From Verrucomicrobiaceae bacterium E54 (GTDB lineage: Bacteria > Verrucomicrobiota > Verrucomicrobiia > Verrucomicrobiales > Akkermansiaceae): a DNA stretch of 62,218 bases. A program made the translations under genes and the position numbers. Numbering within the stretch: the stretch's first letter is position 1; every line of letters starts with the position of its first letter. Of this stretch, positions 19,306 through 28,537 are shown piece by piece. The DNA lies in assembly GCA_022548915.1 (NCBI GenBank), contig JAKZES010000029.1, positions 1-62,218 of the forward strand, given 5' to 3'. The notes beneath the pieces were generated by a model. The model saw only the letters and a program-made list of their open reading frames with translations. It ran no database searches and was not told where the DNA came from.

Positions 19306-21171
19306 ATGCCCTCCTCACAGCCGAGCCGGTTCTGGCGCCGCATCCGCGGCTTCTTCGGTGAGGGCGGGGTGCGTCTCAACGCGATCAGCGGCCCCATCCG
19401 ACGCTACGACCGCGCCAAGTTCCGCGCCGACATCGGCGCCGCGCCGAATGTCGCGCTGCTCGCGGTCCCCCAGGGCATCGCCTACGCGGCCATCGCCGAA
19501 CTTCCGATTTCCTTCGGCATCATCTGCTCGGCTGTCGCCGCCATCGTCGCCCCGGTCTTCGCCGGCTCGCGACACACCATCCTCGGCCCGACCAATGCCA
19601 CCGCCTTCATGCTCTTCAGCTTCTTCGCCGCCGAGCAGGCCCTCGCCCCCCGCGAAGTCGAGCTGATCCCCCTGCTGGTCCTGATGGTCGGCGTGTTCTG
19701 CCTCGTCGGGGGTGCCCTGAAGGTCGCCGATCTCCTCCAGTATGTCTCGCGCTCCGTGCTCGTCGGCTACCTGACCGGTGCTGCCGTGCTGATCATGGCC
19801 AACCAGTTCAAGCACGTCTTCGGCATCTCGGATCAGGTCAGTGCGGACCACCCGGCGAATTTCATCAACCTTGTCATGTCGCTGGGGCGCCACCTCGGTG
19901 AAATCCAATGGCAGCCCCTGCTGATCGGGGTGGTGACCTTCGCCGCCTACCACCTGCTCCAGAAATGGAAGCCACACTGGCCCGTCTTCACCATCCTGCT
20001 CGTCGCCGTTTCCGCGGTATTCGGATCCATGATCCACTCGGGTGGATCCTTTGCCGGGGTCGCCACGTTCAAGACCTTCACTTTCGGCGATCTCGCCCCC
20101 CGAATGCCTGATTTCACCTCGGGCCGGTTCTGGAACGACCTCAGCGCCCTCACCGGTGTCGCCTTCGCCATCGCCTTCCTCGCCTGCCTCGAAAACACCG
20201 TCATGGCGAAGTCCATCGCCTCACGCTCGGGCGACCGCGCCGAGGTCAACCAGGACATGTTCGCCGTCGGCGCCGCCAACGTGGCATCCGCCTTCGCCGG
20301 CGGCATGGCCGCCTCCGGTTCGCTCACCCGCTCGGTCCTCAACTACGAGGCCGGTGCCCGCACCCGGTTTTCCTCGCTCTACTCGGGCGTGATCGTGCTC
20401 CTCTGCGCCCTGCTCATCGCCTGGCTGCCGGGCATCGGCATTGCCCTCATCGACTACGTCCCCAAGTCCGCACTCGCCGCCCTGGTCATCGCGATTGCCT
20501 CCAGCCTGATCAATCCGACCAACATCCGCGTCTGCCTGCGCTCGACCCACGACGACGCCGCGGTGATCACCGCCACCTTCCTGGCGACCCTGCTGGCGCC
20601 GCTGCATGTCGCGATCTTCATCGGCGTCGGGCTGTCGATCACCCTCTTCCTCCGCCGGGCGAGCAAGCCGCACCTCGTCGAATACGAGTTCAGCGAGAAG
20701 GGTGAACTCCGTGAGATGGGCGAAAAGCGCAAGCGCCCGAACCCGGCGATCTCCATCGTCCACGTCGAGGGCGACCTGTTCTTCGGCGCGGCCGAGCTTT
20801 TCCGCAACCAGGTCCAGCGCACTGCGGCCGACCCCTCGCTCAAGGTGCTCATCCTCCGGCTCAAGAACGCGCGCCACCTCGACGCCACCTCGGTGCTCGC
20901 CCTCGAGGAACTCATCAAGTTCATGCGCTCACAGGACCGGCACGTGCTCATCTCCGGCGCCCCCAAGGATGTCTACAAGGTCCTGCGGAAGTCCGGCACT
21001 CTGAAGCTCATCCAGGAAGGCACCGACCGGGAAGCCGGCGAGAGCAACATCTTCATGTACCGCCCGAGCAATCCGAACCTCTCGACCCGCGACGCCCTCA
21101 AGCGCGCCCAGCAACTGCTCGGCGGCCAGAAGGCCGACGTCCGGATCTTCTACGATCCGGGCAAGGACTGA
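19306..21171 (+). CDS. SulP-family anion transporter with STAS domain
   Basis: A 621-aa inner-membrane transporter of the SulP/SLC26 family, which moves sulfate, bicarbonate or dicarboxylates. The membrane domain (about 30-455) contains the conserved VALLAVPQGIAYA and SRSVLVGYLTGAAVLI segments and ENTVMAKSIASRSG. The C-terminal STAS domain (about 475-585) includes VHVEGDLFFGAAELF and LRLKNARHLDATSVLALEEL, the latter with the conserved aspartate-threonine-serine phosphorylation-type loop. The start is 10 bases after the preceding stop. A REP-like palindrome begins one base after the gene ends. Confidence 0.93.
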   Translation: MPSSQPSRFWRRIRGFFGEGGVRLNAISGPIRRYDRAKFRADIGAAPNVALLAVPQGIAYAAIAELPISFGIICSAVAAIVAPVFAGSRHTILGPTNATAFMLFSFFAAEQALAPREVELIPLLVLMVGVFCLVGGALKVADLLQYVSRSVLVGYLTGAAVLIMANQFKHVFGISDQVSADHPANFINLVMSLGRHLGEIQWQPLLIGVVTFAAYHLLQKWKPHWPVFTILLVAVSAVFGSMIHSGGSFAGVATFKTFTFGDLAPRMPDFTSGRFWNDLSALTGVAFAIAFLACLENTVMAKSIASRSGDRAEVNQDMFAVGAANVASAFAGGMAASGSLTRSVLNYEAGARTRFSSLYSGVIVLLCALLIAWLPGIGIALIDYVPKSALAALVIAIASSLINPTNIRVCLRSTHDDAAVITATFLATLLAPLHVAIFIGVGLSITLFLRRASKPHLVEYEFSEKGELREMGEKRKRPNPAISIVHVEGDLFFGAAELFRNQVQRTAADPSLKVLILRLKNARHLDATSVLALEELIKFMRSQDRHVLISGAPKDVYKVLRKSGTLKLIQEGTDREAGESNIFMYRPSNPNLSTRDALKRAQQLLGGQKADVRIFYDPGKD

Positions 21172-21230
21172 GTGGCGCAAGACTCCCGCTTTGCGAGAGG
21201 TTGCCGAAGCTCCAGCTTTGGCACGCGGAG
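21172..21230. repeat. REP-like palindromes after sulP
   Basis: Two adjoining imperfect palindromes: GTGGCGCAAG...CTTTGCGAG (21172-21197) and TTGCCGAAGCT...AGCTTTGGCA (about 21200-21223). The first is nearly the same sequence as the arms of the element at 24223-24341. It lies between two convergent genes. Confidence 0.65.
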
Positions 21231-21237
21231 GTCCGGC

Positions 21238-21618
21238 TCACGCCATCCCCAGCAACAGCGCCACGAGAAACACCCCGGCGGACACCACGAGCCCGGCGCC
21301 GAAGATCAGCATCCGCCCGAAGCCGATCGTCTCGCCCCTGCGGAAGATGGCGCGAAAATACACCTCCGCCGCCGGTCCCAGCAGGAAGGCCAGGTTCGCC
21401 GCGATCGTCACCAGGATCACCTGCACGATCACAAAAACCACCGGCAGCTGCTGGCGGGTCATCCACAACACCGCGATGCCGAGGCCCGGCAGCAGCAGGA
21501 TCAGGTTGTAGGCGATCCGCAGCTTCTCCCAGGCACGCACCACCTCGACCAGCGCGTGCTTGCTGAGCACCGGGGCGTCATCATCGCTCTTCGGCGGCCG
21601 ATACGGATCCTCCGACAT
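21238..21618 (-). CDS. Small four-helix membrane protein, unknown
   Basis: A 126-aa membrane protein that I do not recognise. A hydrophilic start (SEDPYRPPKSDDD) is followed by about four hydrophobic segments: near residues 38-55, 58-78, a shorter one around 80-92, and 105-124. I chose the ATG at 21618 because GGAG lies 10 bases upstream; a GTG at 21627 adds three residues. The gene is convergent with sulP and divergent from the M16 peptidase gene. No function can be assigned. Confidence 0.7.
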   Translation of the reverse strand: MSEDPYRPPKSDDDAPVLSKHALVEVVRAWEKLRIAYNLILLLPGLGIAVLWMTRQQLPVVFVIVQVILVTIAANLAFLLGPAAEVYFRAIFRRGETIGFGRMLIFGAGLVVSAGVFLVALLLGMA

Positions 21619-21678
21619 CCCCGCCACGCTCCCCCACCCCGCCTACTCACGCAAGCTTTCGCCCAGGTTGCCCGTCGC

Positions 21679-21713
21679 TTGGAACTTGGAACTTCTCACT
21701 TGGAACTTCAGCT
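21679..21713. repeat. Heptad tandem repeat (TTGGAAC)
   Basis: Five 7-bp units: TTGGAAC twice, TTCTCAC, TTGGAAC, then TTCAGCT. The array ends 8 bases before the GTG start of the M16 peptidase. A related array lies upstream of ilvC at 2336. It could act on translation initiation or be neutral repeat expansion. Confidence 0.6.
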
Positions 21714-21720
21714 TCGCCCC

Positions 21721-24237
21721 GTGCTCCCGCCCACCACCGCCACCCTCACCACCCTGCCGAACGGCCTGTCGGTCATCCTCGACCCCGACGACGCCGCGCC
21801 GGTCGTCAGCGCCCAGCTCTGGATCGAGACCGGATCCATCCACGAGGACCAGCTTCTCGGCAGCGGCCTCTCGCACTTCCTCGAACACATGGTCTTCAAG
21901 GGCGCCGGCGAATTCGGCCCGACCGAACTCGCCGAAACCGTCCAGGCGGCCGGCGGCCACTGGAATGCCTACACCAGCTTCGACCGGACCGTTTACTACA
22001 TCGACGGCCCCGACTCCGGCCTCGACGATTTCCTCCGCGTCCTCGCCGCGATGGTCTTCGAGCCGCACCTGCCGGAATCCGAGTTCGAGCGCGAAAAGGA
22101 CGTGATCCGCCGCGAGATCGACATGGGCCTCGACGACCCCGACGACCGCGCCCACCAACTCCTCTTCTCGACCGCATTCGTCCACGACGCCCGCCGCCAA
22201 CCGGTGATCGGCCACCGACACCTCTTCGATGCCATCCAGTACGACGACCTTCGTAGTTACCACGCGTCCCGCTACTCGCCCGACCGGGCCTGCCTCTGCC
22301 TTTCGGGGAACTTCGATGAAGCGGCTCTACAAAGCCGGATCACGGAGATTTTCGGTCGCTTCGATCGCGGTGGCGGAAAGGAACCCGTCGTCCCCGTCGA
22401 TTCCGAGCAACTCGGCCCCCGGCACGGTAGCGACACCTTCGCCATCCCGGCCTCGAAGATCACGCTGGTGTGGAAAACCCCGCCGCTCGGGCATCCCGAC
22501 ACCCCCGCGCTCGATCTTGCCGCCGTGATGCTTGGCAAGGGCCGCTCCGCCCCGCTCTACCGGCACCTCCGGCAAGAGCGCGAACTCGCCCTCCAGATCT
22601 CCGCGTGGTCGTGGAACGGCCCCGGGCGCGAGGGGCTTTTCGGCATCACCGCCGAGGCTGATCCGGCCAAGCGCGACGCACTGATCGAGGCCATCCGCTC
22701 CGAGCTCGTTGCCTACACCGGCACCTCGCTCGAAGACGACCTCGCCCGCGCCAAGCGGCAGGTGGCGGCCGCCCAGTTCCGCGCGCTGAGCACCGCTTCC
22801 GGACGCGCCACCGACCTCGCGTCGAATTGGCACGAGGCCCGCGACCTCGACTTCACCCGCCGCTATGTCGATCAACTTGAGGCCGTCAATGCCGCCGCCA
22901 TCCGCGAGGCCCTGGCGAAGCTCACCGAGTCCCGCGAGACGCTCACCGTCCTCGACCCGGAGGATGCGCCGGTGCCCACCGCCATGCGCCCCGCGCGCAA
23001 AAGCCATCCCGAACCGGAAACCTTCACGCTCGCCAACGGCACCACGGTTGCCCTGCTTCCGGATCCCCGCGTTCCGGTGATCGCGGTTCAGGCCGCCATC
23101 CGCGCCGGGGCCGCCTCCGAGACCACCGCCACCGCCGGCCTCAACCGCCTGCTCGCCGCCACACTGCCGCAGGCCACCCGCCACCACGACGCCGCCGAGC
23201 TTTCCACACTGCTGGAGTCCCGCGGTGCCTCGGTCGGCGCCAGTTCCGGCAACAACTCGCTGCTGGTCCAGCTCGCGGGACTCACGCCGGACCTCGACAC
23301 CCTGCTCCCGCTTTTCGGCGAAATCCTCGCCGCACCCGCGCTCGACAGCGCGGCCATCGACCGCGAACGCGCCGCACAGCTCGCCCAGCTCCGCGAGACC
23401 CTTGCCGACCCCCTGTCCGTCGCCTTCCGCCAGCTGCGTGGCCATCTCTTCGGAGACACCGGCTTCGGCGTCCATTCGCTCGGGGAGGAAGCCTCGCTCG
23501 AAGCCCTCGACCGGCTCGCGCTGGCCGCCCACCACTCGCTGCATTTCCGCGGGCCCAACCTGGTGGTCGCGCTCGCCGGCGATTTTGATCCCACCGCCGC
23601 CCGCGAGCTTCTGGCCAAGGCGCTCGATCCCCTCCCCGGCGGCGAGGCCTGGCAGCCGCCGTCTTCGACGGTCCTCGAGGCCGCCGAACACGTCGGACAC
23701 CTACCCAAGAAGCAGGCCGTGCTCGCCCTCGGCTACCCCGGAGCCGCCGCGCTCGACAATTCACGCCACGCCCTGCGGTTCCTCCAGGAATGGTGCACCG
23801 ACATGGCCGGGCCGCTCTTCATGCGCATCCGCGAACAACTGGGACTCGCCTATCAAGTCGGCGCCACCCAGTTCCACGGCCACGACACCGGGCTGTTCGC
23901 CTTCTACATGGCCACCGATCCCGGCCAGGTCGAACTCGCCGAGGAAGAACTGCGTTCGCAGATCGCCGCCCTCGCCAGTGACGGCATTCCCGCCGATGCC
24001 TTCGACCGCGTTCGCGCCACCGTCCTCTCCGCGACCGCCATCGAAATGCAATCGCCCGGCTCGGTCGCACGCCACGCCGCCATCGACCTGCTCTTCGGTC
24101 TCCCGGTCACCCATCACCGTGACTGCACCGAGATCTACCGCGCGCTCACCCCCGACGCCGTCCGCAGCACCGCCCGCGACCTCCTCGACCGTCATCCCAC
24201 CCTCATCCGGATCCTGCCCGAGGTGGCGCAAGGCTGA
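21721..24237 (+). CDS. M16 family zinc peptidase (two-domain)
   Basis: An 838-aa protein of the insulinase/pitrilysin family. The N-terminal catalytic domain has the inverted zinc motif HFLEH (about residue 57) with the downstream glutamates in REKDVIRREIDMG. The C-terminal half (from about residue 425, FTLANGTTVALLPD) repeats the fold without a zinc motif, as in one-chain M16 enzymes that use the second half to close the chamber. No signal peptide is seen, so the location is probably cytoplasmic. The GTG at 21721 is the best start, since homology begins at once (LPPTTATLTTLPNGLSVI). The REP-like arm at 24223 overlaps its last codons. Confidence 0.9.
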   Translation: MLPPTTATLTTLPNGLSVILDPDDAAPVVSAQLWIETGSIHEDQLLGSGLSHFLEHMVFKGAGEFGPTELAETVQAAGGHWNAYTSFDRTVYYIDGPDSGLDDFLRVLAAMVFEPHLPESEFEREKDVIRREIDMGLDDPDDRAHQLLFSTAFVHDARRQPVIGHRHLFDAIQYDDLRSYHASRYSPDRACLCLSGNFDEAALQSRITEIFGRFDRGGGKEPVVPVDSEQLGPRHGSDTFAIPASKITLVWKTPPLGHPDTPALDLAAVMLGKGRSAPLYRHLRQERELALQISAWSWNGPGREGLFGITAEADPAKRDALIEAIRSELVAYTGTSLEDDLARAKRQVAAAQFRALSTASGRATDLASNWHEARDLDFTRRYVDQLEAVNAAAIREALAKLTESRETLTVLDPEDAPVPTAMRPARKSHPEPETFTLANGTTVALLPDPRVPVIAVQAAIRAGAASETTATAGLNRLLAATLPQATRHHDAAELSTLLESRGASVGASSGNNSLLVQLAGLTPDLDTLLPLFGEILAAPALDSAAIDRERAAQLAQLRETLADPLSVAFRQLRGHLFGDTGFGVHSLGEEASLEALDRLALAAHHSLHFRGPNLVVALAGDFDPTAARELLAKALDPLPGGEAWQPPSSTVLEAAEHVGHLPKKQAVLALGYPGAAALDNSRHALRFLQEWCTDMAGPLFMRIREQLGLAYQVGATQFHGHDTGLFAFYMATDPGQVELAEEELRSQIAALASDGIPADAFDRVRATVLSATAIEMQSPGSVARHAAIDLLFGLPVTHHRDCTEIYRALTPDAVRSTARDLLDRHPTLIRILPEVAQG

Positions 24238-24341
24238 GCCTTGCGAGAGATCGGTGAAGCTCCCGCTTCGCCGCCTATCGGCCCAACTCACCCCACGGCA
24301 GAGCCATGGGGATCCACTCGCAAAGCAGAGCTTTGCGCCAC
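24223..24341. repeat. REP-like inverted repeat pair after the M16 gene
   Basis: Arms 24223-24247 and 24317-24341 are inverted copies of GTGGCGCAA...TTGCGAG, and each is itself palindromic. A third palindrome (GGTGAAGC...GCTTCGCC) lies just inside the left arm. The left arm covers the last codons and stop of the M16 gene, so the end of the protein (EVAQG) is written in repeat sequence. The space to the amt-like gene holds nothing else I recognise. Confidence 0.75.
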
Positions 24342-24406
24342 ACAGCCACCTCCCTCCACCCCTCGCCCCCATTGCCATCTCACTCCCGGGGTGCTAGCTC
24401 ACCCCC

Positions 24407-25864
24407 GTGAAAGCCGCTCGACTCGTTCAATGGATCCTCCTGGGCTTCGCCTCGATCGGCTTCATCGTGCTCTTCCTGCTGTTCGCCCGACTCGCCTTCG
24501 ATTCACCGGTCGATGCCCCCGCCGGCGACTACGGTTGGAGCGAGGCCCTTGCCGCCGCGCCGGGAGCCGGTCAACCCGCCGAATACCAGGACGCATTCAC
24601 TTTCGACGGCTCCCCTGTCGGCGAGGAAACCAAGGCCTTCTTCAGCCGCAGCAACGGCTTCGTGGCAAGCAGCGGGGTGATGATGATCCTCGGACTTTCC
24701 GGCTACGGCCTGATCATCGCCGCCATCGCCCGGCGCCGATCCGGTCGATTCGCGCCGCTGGCGGTCCTCGGCAGCGGTGGTGCCATCCTTCTCGGCAACT
24801 GGCTGTTTGGGTTCAACACCTCGTATCCGATGGACCACGCGGCAGGCGGCTTCCTTCCTTCCTCGATCGGTGGACCGCTGCTCGTCGAGGACTCCCTGCA
24901 CTCGGACCCGTTTGATTACGGCCTCGCCTTCACGATGTGGACCGACTTTTTCTATCAGGCCGCCTTCGCGATCAGCAGCGGGGTATTCGTCGTCGGCCTG
25001 ATGGCCGGGCGCTACCGGACGCCGATGGTGGTGCTGGCGGCGGTGGCCACGGGTGCGTTCGGATTCCCACTCGCCACCGCCTGGCTCTGGGGCGGCGGCT
25101 GGCTGTCCGTCATGGGGGCGGTCGATTTCGGCGGAGCCGGAAATGTCCATCTGCTCGCGGGAGGCGTCGGCCTCGCCATGGTCGCCCTCGCCCGGATTTG
25201 TCCGCCCATGGCACCGTGGCAGGTCGACTCGACCACGGCGGGTATCCCGGTCCGCCGGGATCCGCAGCGGGCCCGCTTTGGTGCCCGGTCGCTGACGCTC
25301 TTCGTGATCGGCGCGGTCGTCTTCCTCCTGCTGCCGGTCGGCATGCAGGCAGGTTCCGTCCTTGCGATCGACACCCCCGTGGTCGCCAGCGTCCTGCACA
25401 ACACTTTCCTCTGCCTCGGTGGCTCGATCCTGACCGCAGCCCTCGTGTCCATTCCCCTCTCCATCCGCCCGCGGGGAGTGACGCTGCTCGTCGCGGCCAT
25501 CGCCGGCCTGGCCGCCATCGCCGCCCCCGCGGACGTCCTCACCGGTCTCCAGTCCTCGCTGCTTGGTCTGGTGGCGGGAGCCACCTCCTCCCTCCTCTCG
25601 TGGGCCTTCGACCGCTATCACTTCGACGACCCCCTGGGCATCGTCTCCGCCCACCTGCTTGGAGCCCTCATCGGCATGCTCGCCGCCGGGATTGCGGATC
25701 CCGACATCCCCGTTTCCGCGCAAGTGTTGGCGGTGGCTGCTTTTGCCGCGCTGGGCGTGACCATCGGTGCCTGCATCGGACTGCTTGGGTGGATGCTCGG
25801 CCTGCTCTGGACTCCGGCGGATCCGCCTGAGCCGCCACCCCTGCCGGAGGTCACAACAGGCTAA
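24407..25864 (+). CDS. Divergent Amt-family ammonium transporter-like protein
   Basis: A 485-aa membrane protein related to ammonium transporters. The N-terminus has a hydrophobic segment (about 8-28) and a periplasmic loop. Amt-like segments are MTDFFYQAAFAISS, DFGGAGNVHLLAGGVGLA (position of the first pore histidine) and FDDPLGIVSAHLLGALIGM (position of the second), so both twin-histidine positions are kept. Much of the remaining family signature has drifted, and the C-terminus is a short Pro/Glu tail. It may transport ammonium or act as a sensor; sequence does not settle this. GTG start at 24407. No glnK partner is nearby. Confidence 0.75.
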   Translation: MKAARLVQWILLGFASIGFIVLFLLFARLAFDSPVDAPAGDYGWSEALAAAPGAGQPAEYQDAFTFDGSPVGEETKAFFSRSNGFVASSGVMMILGLSGYGLIIAAIARRRSGRFAPLAVLGSGGAILLGNWLFGFNTSYPMDHAAGGFLPSSIGGPLLVEDSLHSDPFDYGLAFTMWTDFFYQAAFAISSGVFVVGLMAGRYRTPMVVLAAVATGAFGFPLATAWLWGGGWLSVMGAVDFGGAGNVHLLAGGVGLAMVALARICPPMAPWQVDSTTAGIPVRRDPQRARFGARSLTLFVIGAVVFLLLPVGMQAGSVLAIDTPVVASVLHNTFLCLGGSILTAALVSIPLSIRPRGVTLLVAAIAGLAAIAAPADVLTGLQSSLLGLVAGATSSLLSWAFDRYHFDDPLGIVSAHLLGALIGMLAAGIADPDIPVSAQVLAVAAFAALGVTIGACIGLLGWMLGLLWTPADPPEPPPLPEVTTG

Positions 25865-25964
25865 GGTTGGGGCACCCCCCTTGGGGAGAGTCGAGCGAAA
25901 CGGTGTCTCACCTCAGCGAAACCCCGCGAAACCCCTGCACCGCCAGGCTCGGGAAGCAACGCAG

Positions 25965-26510
25965 TCAGCCTTTATCCCCGAGCTCCTCGGGATCACTTGT
26001 CCGGGTATTCCAACAGTCCTGCCACTTCGAAATCCGTGGCAGGAGGATCCAGCCGCCACCCGCACACAGGAAGTTGAGCGCCAGCAGCGTCATGCGGGCA
26101 GGCTCCGCTCCCGTGAACAGCGTGATGGCGAGTACGAACAGGAATTGAATCGTGAAATAGGATGCGGCGGTCGTCGCCCCAAAGGCCAGCACATCCCAGA
26201 GCAATTCCCGGCCCCAGTTCCTTCCCCGAACATCCAGGCCCCGGTGCGCATCCAGGATGCCGCCGGCAAGCAGTGTCGGCCCCCGAACCAGGGCAAAGAG
26301 AAAGGCAAGGCACGCCAGCACACCAAGAGAGATGCCCCATGATCGAAGGCCGACGGAAACGGGCCCGGCGATGGTCGCACCCTGCAAGCACAACACCGCC
26401 AGCCCCAGTCCGGCGATCATGAGCCAAAGCAGGAAGACGAAGGCAAAGACCCTGAGACTTCCCGCGGCAAGCCGCGCACCCCACGGCAACCGCCGTGCGT
26501 CACCCCTCAC
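25965..26510 (-). CDS. Membrane protein coupled to ilvD, unknown
   Basis: A 181-aa membrane protein that I do not recognise, with about four hydrophobic segments (near residues 20-42, 50-75, 108-135 and 140-160). Its GTG start overlaps the ilvD stop by four bases (GTGA), so translation is coupled to ilvD. The C-terminus is hydrophilic ([18 protein letters not shown]). No pathway link beyond the overlap can be drawn. The 100 bases to the amt-like gene (25865-25964) contain no gene. Confidence 0.75.
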   Translation of the reverse strand: MRGDARRLPWGARLAAGSLRVFAFVFLLWLMIAGLGLAVLCLQGATIAGPVSVGLRSWGISLGVLACLAFLFALVRGPTLLAGGILDAHRGLDVRGRNWGRELLWDVLAFGATTAASYFTIQFLFVLAITLFTGAEPARMTLLALNFLCAGGGWILLPRISKWQDCWNTRTSDPEELGDKG

Positions 26511-28207
26511 AAGTTCTTGTCCGTCACCGCGCCCTCACTCGCACTGGTCACCAGTTTCGCATACTTCGCCAGCACCCCGCGGGTGTAGCGCGGCTCGGGC
26601 CGGGTCCAGTTGTCACGCCGGGCCTGCAGGGCGTCGTCATCGAGATCCACCGAGAGCTGGTTGTTGACCGCATCGATGGTGATCATGTCGCCCTCGACCA
26701 ACAGCCCGATCGGGCCGCCGTCGTGCGCCTCGGGCGTCACGTGGCCAACCACGAAGCCGTGGCTTCCGCCGGAAAAGCGTCCGTCGGTGATCAGCGCCAC
26801 CTTCTGGCCCAGACCGCGACCCATGATCGCGCTGGTCGGCCCGAGCATCTCGCGCATGCCGGGGCCACCCTTCGGTCCCTCGCGGCGGATCACGATCACG
26901 TCGCCGTCGTGGATCCCGCCGTCGAGAATCGTCTTCATCGCCTCGTCCTCCGAGTCGAAGACCCGCGCCGGCCCGGTGAAGGCTTCGCCTTCCTTGCCGG
27001 TGATCTTCGCCACCGCGCCGCCGGGCGCGAGGTTGCCGTAGAGGATGCGCAGGTGGCTGTCCTTCTTGATCGGATTGTCGAACGGCCGGATGACCTGCTG
27101 ATCTTCCGGATACTCGAGGGGCGAGTTGGCCAGGTTCTCGGCCATGGTCTTGCCGGTCACCGTCATGCAGTCGCCATGCAGCAGGCCCGCCTCCAGCAGG
27201 CGCCGCATCAGCGGCACGGTGCCGCCGATCCGCACCAGTTCGGCCATCACGTATTTCCCGGACGGCTTCAGGTCGGCCAGCACCGGCACCCTTTTCCCGA
27301 TGCGGGTGAAGTCATCGATGCTCAGCTCGACTTCGGCCGCATGCGCCATGGCCAGCAGGTGCAGCACCGCATTGGTCGATCCCCCCAGTGCGATCACCAC
27401 GGTGATCGCGTTCTCGAATGCCTCGCGGGTCATGATGTCGCGAGGCTTGATCCCCTTGTCGATCAGATTCAGCACCGCCACCCCGGCATCAAAGCAATCA
27501 CGCTTCTTGTCGTCGGACACCGCCGCCTGCGCCGAGCTGTTCGGCAGGCTCATCCCGAGCGCCTCGATCGCGCTCGCCATGGTGTTGGCCGTGTACATCC
27601 CGCCACAGGACCCCTCGCCGGGAATCGCGCAGGACTCCACCGCCTCCAGATCCTCGTCGTTGTACTCGCCCGACGCATGCTTCCCGACCGCCTCGAAGAT
27701 GGAAACAATATCGAGCTCCCTCTCCTCGCCCTTGATCGTCGCGCAGCCCGGCAGAATCGTGCCGCCGTACACGAAGACCGCCGGACGGTTCATCCGCGCC
27801 ATCGCGATCAGGCATCCCGGCATGTTCTTGTCGCAACCGCCGATCGCCACGTAGCCGTCCATGCCCTCGCAGCCGACGACCGTCTCGATCGAGTCGGCGA
27901 TGACCTCGCGGGAAACCAGCGAGTATTTCATCCCCTCGGTCCCCATCGAGATGCCGTCGGAAATGGTGATGGTGTTGAAAATCGTCGACTTGCCCCCGGC
28001 GGCGTCCGCCCCCTTCGCCGACTCCTTGGCCAGGCGGTCGATGTGGATGTTGCAGGGCGTCACCTCCGACCACGTCGAGGCGATCCCGATCTGCGGTTTG
28101 TTGAAGTCCTCCTTCTTGAAACCCACCGCATAGAGCATGCCCCGCGAGGGCGCACGGTCGGGACCATCAAGCATGGGCGAGGAGAAAGGCCGTCGTTCGT
28201 CTGACAT
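26507..28207 (-). CDS. ilvD: Dihydroxy-acid dehydratase
   Basis: IlvD dehydrates dihydroxy-isovalerate and dihydroxy-methylvalerate, the step after IlvC in branched-chain amino acid synthesis. The 566 aa match the family. Iron-sulfur cluster cysteines lie in [10 protein letters not shown] and [14 protein letters not shown], with a third cysteine in the VTPCNIHI segment. The C-terminal [17 protein letters not shown] is the substrate-binding signature. I chose the ATG at 28207 ([11 protein letters not shown]); an ATG at 28219 adds four residues. A membrane-protein gene overlaps its stop. Divergent from serA. Confidence 0.96.
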   Translation of the reverse strand: MSDERRPFSSPMLDGPDRAPSRGMLYAVGFKKEDFNKPQIGIASTWSEVTPCNIHIDRLAKESAKGADAAGGKSTIFNTITISDGISMGTEGMKYSLVSREVIADSIETVVGCEGMDGYVAIGGCDKNMPGCLIAMARMNRPAVFVYGGTILPGCATIKGEERELDIVSIFEAVGKHASGEYNDEDLEAVESCAIPGEGSCGGMYTANTMASAIEALGMSLPNSSAQAAVSDDKKRDCFDAGVAVLNLIDKGIKPRDIMTREAFENAITVVIALGGSTNAVLHLLAMAHAAEVELSIDDFTRIGKRVPVLADLKPSGKYVMAELVRIGGTVPLMRRLLEAGLLHGDCMTVTGKTMAENLANSPLEYPEDQQVIRPFDNPIKKDSHLRILYGNLAPGGAVAKITGKEGEAFTGPARVFDSEDEAMKTILDGGIHDGDVIVIRREGPKGGPGMREMLGPTSAIMGRGLGQKVALITDGRFSGGSHGFVVGHVTPEAHDGGPIGLLVEGDMITIDAVNNQLSVDLDDDALQARRDNWTRPEPRYTRGVLAKYAKLVTSASEGAVTDKNL

Positions 28208-28537
28208 GCCGCGGATCATGCTGCTCCAGCGGCCCGAGCGTCAAGAAGCACGCCTTTCCCAAGTCGATCCTCCAAAGCCTTCTCTTTTCCCTTGCGTATG
28301 GCCATCTGCGATCGAATGTAAATACAGCATTACTGGCAAATCCCGCCCCTGGTCGCACCGGGAGCGCCTCCGAGTCGAGATCCGGCGCTCCGACGCCCAA
28401 AGAAACCCGATCACGCTTCGGACCGCGCAACCGTCGGCCAGGGGCGTCCTGCGCCCGGCTCCGGACCCATCGGCCGACCGGATGAAAACTCGCCGGACTT
28501 GCAAGCGGCGTCCGGGATCCCTATGCCCCGCGCCGAC
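28208..28537. other. Divergent ilvD/serA control region
   Basis: A 330-base spacer between two divergently transcribed amino acid genes. It must hold both promoters. The stretch around 28315-28345 is AT-rich relative to the surroundings and is the likely promoter zone. I saw no leader peptide with repeated Leu/Val/Ile codons, T-box or other riboswitch pattern, and no convincing terminator. Confidence 0.4.

Noticed and set aside
21172-24341. CRISPR array suggested by repeated GTGGCGCAA units
   Set aside because: There are only a few copies, irregularly spaced, palindromic and at gene ends, with no spacers and no cas genes; they fit REP-like elements.
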